Origin: CAYOEZ01 sp964402955
GTDB lineage: Bacteria; Chloroflexota; DTOL01; DAOUCN01
Length of the DNA stretch: 7,462 nucleotides
Direction: 5' to 3'
NCBI GenBank assembly: GCA_964402955.1
Contig: CAYOEZ010000228.1
Location: 1 to 7,462 of the forward strand
Within the stretch, counting starts at the first letter, position 1, and every line of letters starts with the position of its first letter. Positions 5,544-7,462 of this stretch are shown here, one piece after another. The notes under the pieces are model-generated. The model was not told the DNA's origin. It searched no databases and saw nothing but the letters and a program-made list of their open reading frames with translations. Both the position numbers and the translations under genes were made by a program.

Positions 5544-7058
5544 CTACACATTACCATTCAGCAAGGTAATGGGCACAAGCATCACCGTCGGCCGGCCGTC
5601 GATCGTGATTTCCAACACCAAGCGGTTCATGGGCCGGTCCACGCGCTCTGCCACCACCTGCACGTCCACGATCGGCTGTTCCCTCAGATGTGGCTGCAAG
5701 CAGCAGACAGTGCCAACCGACGAGGGCAGGACGCGCCAGCCCTCGGGCGTGTACCAGCGCAGGTTGAGGTTCGCCTGCATCTTGTAGGTGTTGTACAGGC
5801 GCAGGCGCAACGACTTGGGCGTCTGGTCGCGAATCAACGGGGCGTCACCATAGTCCACGCCGACATCGAAGAAATCAAAGTGGTAGACGGGCCCGCCCAC
5901 GTTCTCGTATAGAGATGTCGCCAGATCGCCGGCCATCAGCGATGCGGGGGTGACATCCGATAGATCGCTGGGCAGGTTGCTGATCTCAAGCGCGAGCCTG
6001 CGGCGCAAAATGACCTGGCGTGTGATTGTGAGCGTGCGCTCGGTCAGATCATCGACGTCGCCGGGCAACTGCGCGCCGAAGCCGAGCTCACCGATGTTCA
6101 AGCAGCCGGTCCTGATCTTGCGACCGATCGGCGCAATCCACTTCTCCGGAATCGCATCAACGCCATGCATGATGCCGAAGATCGATCCTGCCGTGGCGCA
6201 CGTGCAGTCGGTGTCCTCGCCGCAGTTGACAGCGGTCAAGATCGTGCGCTCGAAATCTCCCTCGCCATAGAGCAGGCCAAGCACGAGGATACCGACATTG
6301 GACGGAGCGCCATAGCCGCGCTTGCCCACCGCCCAGCCCTTCGCCTGATCCTCGGCAGACACGTAGGAAAGCTGATTGAAGAAGGCGCTGCCGCGATACT
6401 TTTCCAGGATTTCATTGCGCGCTTCTTGCCAGGTCTTGCCGCTGTCGTAACAGGCAAGCGCACACTTGACCGCCCCTGTCACGCCACACCCAGCCGGGAT
6501 ATATGACAGGCCGATCTCGATCAACTTACGGAAGTCCTTCTCGACAAATGCCGCGCTCTCAAGGGCCGCCGCAAGCACCTCAGCATAGGTTCCCTCGCCG
6601 TTGCCGTGGTCAATAATTGCATCCTCGTAGGCATAGCGCGCTGCCAGTTGCGGGAAGCCCGGCGTGATGCAGGCCCAGATCTCCGCGCGGATGAACGCTC
6701 CGCAGCTATCTTTGTAGTCGTTATTCAACGTGCCGGAGAGAGGCGGCTGCAAGCCAGAGCGCAGGTTCGCCTTGCACGTGCCATATTCGCTCCAGTGTGG
6801 TGTGACGTAGAGCACCCAATACTCGCCAAGCCGTTGAGCCGTTATGTCAACGCCCTTCTCTTCCATAGCAACCAGCCACAGAAGCTGGATATCCAGATCG
6901 TCATTTGCCAGCGGCTCGCCGCCCAGGTCTTGCGTGTAGAAGCTCACGTTGTTGAACTGCCGCCGCCACTCCAATGGCGCACCCAGGGTTCCACCGATGT
7001 TCTTGCCCAGCCAACAGCCCAGCACCTTCTTTCTGTATTCCGCTTCGTTGATGCGCAT
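5544..7058 (-). CDS. ADP-ribosylglycohydrolase family protein with C-terminal beta-rich region
   Basis: The 504-residue product starts MRINEAEYRK behind a strong ribosome binding site. Residues about 5-335 have the ADP-ribosyl_GH (ARH/DraG) layout: an N-terminal GCWLGKNIGGTLGAP glycine motif (14-28), an acidic metal-binding motif NDDLDIQ (52-58), a mid-domain R-A-E-I-W (124-128), the stretch SYIPAGCGVTGAVKCA (185-200) and the second metal motif CGEDTDCTCATAGSIFG (279-295) with acids at 281, 282 and 284. The family hydrolyses N- or O-glycosidic bonds to ADP-ribose, or to related ribosides, with two Mg ions. Residues about 350-504 form a separate beta-rich region with LRLRLYNTY and LNLRWYTPEGW, making it longer than the typical roughly 300-residue ARH. 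No signal peptide or membrane segment is seen, so it should be cytosolic. As the first gene of a sugar-type cluster it probably acts on a small glycosidic substrate rather than on modified proteins; the substrate is unknown. Confidence 0.88.
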   Translation of the reverse strand: MRINEAEYRKKVLGCWLGKNIGGTLGAPLEWRRQFNNVSFYTQDLGGEPLANDDLDIQLLWLVAMEEKGVDITAQRLGEYWVLYVTPHWSEYGTCKANLRSGLQPPLSGTLNNDYKDSCGAFIRAEIWACITPGFPQLAARYAYEDAIIDHGNGEGTYAEVLAAALESAAFVEKDFRKLIEIGLSYIPAGCGVTGAVKCALACYDSGKTWQEARNEILEKYRGSAFFNQLSYVSAEDQAKGWAVGKRGYGAPSNVGILVLGLLYGEGDFERTILTAVNCGEDTDCTCATAGSIFGIMHGVDAIPEKWIAPIGRKIRTGCLNIGELGFGAQLPGDVDDLTERTLTITRQVILRRRLALEISNLPSDLSDVTPASLMAGDLATSLYENVGGPVYHFDFFDVGVDYGDAPLIRDQTPKSLRLRLYNTYKMQANLNLRWYTPEGWRVLPSSVGTVCCLQPHLREQPIVDVQVVAERVDRPMNRLVLEITIDGRPTVMLVPITLLNGNV

Positions 7059-7066
7059 GGCTCGCG

Positions 7067-7073
7067 CCTCCTT
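7067..7073 (-). promoter_or_regulatory. Ribosome binding site deciding the start of the ADP-ribosylglycohydrolase-like gene
   Basis: AAGGAGG on the minus strand lies 8 bases before the ATG at 7056-7058. It is nearly a perfect anti-Shine-Dalgarno match and selects this ATG over the one 63 bases upstream. Confidence 0.85.
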
Positions 7074-7091
7074 GCTAGAGTGAATGGGCGT

Positions 7092-7121
7092 ATTGTACCA
7101 CGCCGGTTGCTGTTTGGGCAA
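7092..7121 (-). promoter_or_regulatory. Probable sigma70-type promoter for the five-gene cluster
   Basis: On the minus strand, TTGCCC (7116-7121; four of six matches to TTGACA) is followed after 18 bases by TACAAT (7092-7097; five of six matches to TATAAT). Transcription would start near 7085, giving a leader of about 27 bases that contains the ribosome binding site of the first gene. It lies just inside the end of the repeat cluster. No clear operator palindrome overlaps it. Its position also argues against the upstream in-frame ATG at 7119-7121, which falls within the -35 box. Confidence 0.65.
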
Positions 7122-7133
7122 GCGCCGCAGAGC

Positions 7134-7340
7134 CCCCCCAGCCCCCCAATTCTGGGGGGGAGTCGCGCGCGCGTTCCCCCAGACTTGGGCGTTAGGGGGC
7201 GTTCGCCCGCCTTCCCAATCCGTGTAGCAAGGCGCTCCCTTGCGCCGTCCAAGAGCGGAGATAACCCGCTTCTGGAGCGGCAGGAGCCGCGCCCTGGCAG
7301 TAGTCGCGCGCGTTCCCCCAGAATCGGGGGCCAGGGGGCG
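7134..7340. repeat. GC-rich intergenic repeat cluster (direct repeats and small hairpins)
   Basis: This fills most of the gene-free gap between the partial gene and the operon promoter. Two related copies in the same orientation lie at 7161-7201 and 7302-7340. Both begin AGTCGCGCGCG, continue TTCCCCCAGA and end AGGGGGCG, with a 2-base indel and scattered changes between. Small hairpins include 7142-7148/7153-7159 (C-run against G-run), 7315-7319/7326-7330 (five C against five G), 7227-7232/7238-7243 (GCAAGG/CCTTGC) and 7277-7281/7286-7290 (GCGGC/GCCGC). Frames that run through it give low-complexity Arg/Pro/Gly-rich peptides, so it is not called as coding. It is probably a mosaic of genome-wide intergenic repeats; some hairpins could terminate the upstream transcript. 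Confidence 0.65.
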
Positions 7341-7349
7341 AGGGACTCG

Positions 7350-7462
7350 CTACATTGCGCGGTTGAGGGGGAACAGAAGGGGGTAGACCTGTTGGTACAA
7401 CCCGAAGCGCCCGCATTGCCGTGCCACATCGTCAGCGCACGGGGCGATGCTGCGGTCCATGC
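7350..7462 (-). CDS. 3' end of an upstream gene (partial); possibly an FGGY-family carbohydrate kinase
   Basis: An open minus-strand frame enters from the right edge and ends at a TAG at 7350-7352. The last 36 residues include the tail QCGRFGLYQQVYPLLFPLN and look like real protein rather than repeat translation. The pattern of an aromatic residue, two polar residues, then V/L-Y-P-x-L near the extreme C-terminus resembles the end of xylulokinase-type FGGY sugar kinases (usually Y-x-x-LYPALxPxF), a family that would suit the sugar-related genes downstream. The match is short and from memory, so the family is only a suggestion. The ATG at 7458-7460 is probably an internal methionine, not the start. 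The GC-rich repeat block begins about ten bases after the stop, and no terminator other than those repeat hairpins is visible. Confidence 0.45.
   Translation of the reverse strand, partial: MDRSIAPCADDVARQCGRFGLYQQVYPLLFPLNRAM

Noticed and set aside
6944..7429. 161-codon minus-strand open frame across the right-hand spacer
   Set aside because: It runs through the repeat cluster, has Arg/Gly/Pro-rich repeat translation, no good ribosome binding site, and its 3' part lies out of frame inside the ADP-ribosylglycohydrolase-like gene.

Overview
The window is GC-rich bacterial DNA. It carries one set of five complete genes, all read leftward on the minus strand, plus the last codons of a sixth gene cut by the right edge. 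Strong AGGAGG-type ribosome binding sites, short to moderate gaps and one good sigma70-like promoter at the right (upstream) end suggest an operon. The species cannot be named from the sequence. GC-rich inverted repeats around the genes, including one whose shadow translation gives an RLKPCAT-like peptide, remind me of environmental Chloroflexota (Anaerolineae/Caldilineae-type) genomes, but that is a weak impression.

Layout in transcription order, right to left. 7462-7350: 3' end of an upstream gene, possibly an FGGY-type sugar kinase. 7349-7122: gene-free, repeat-rich spacer. 7121-7092: promoter. 7058-5544: ADP-ribosylglycohydrolase-fold protein with an extra C-terminal beta-rich region. 5394-4126: divergent enolase-like protein. 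4088-2688: glycerate 2-kinase-like protein (DUF4147 + MOFRL) with a GTG start. 2597-1695: sugar phosphate isomerase/epimerase-like TIM barrel. 1694-1434: spacer holding a very strong hairpin. 1433-249: twelve-helix MFS transporter of the Fsr/NarK-like kind. 259-1: inverted-repeat element that overlaps the transporter's stop codon, then a second perfect hairpin; no gene is supported there.

The set looks like a catabolic cassette: a transporter, a glycosyl-bond hydrolase fold, an isomerase or epimerase, a hydroxy-acid kinase and an enolase homologue. The simplest reading is a small hydroxy acid or sugar fragment flowing through an isomerase to glycerate, then 2-phosphoglycerate, then phosphoenolpyruvate. 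Two facts argue against a textbook route. The enolase homologue keeps the metal-site acids and the catalytic lysine, but lacks the GDEGG glutamate and has arginine where enolase has its second active-site lysine. The kinase also departs from the usual SGGGSAL loop. Together they suggest a parallel pathway on a related but different 2-hydroxy acid, which is the most interesting possibility in the window.
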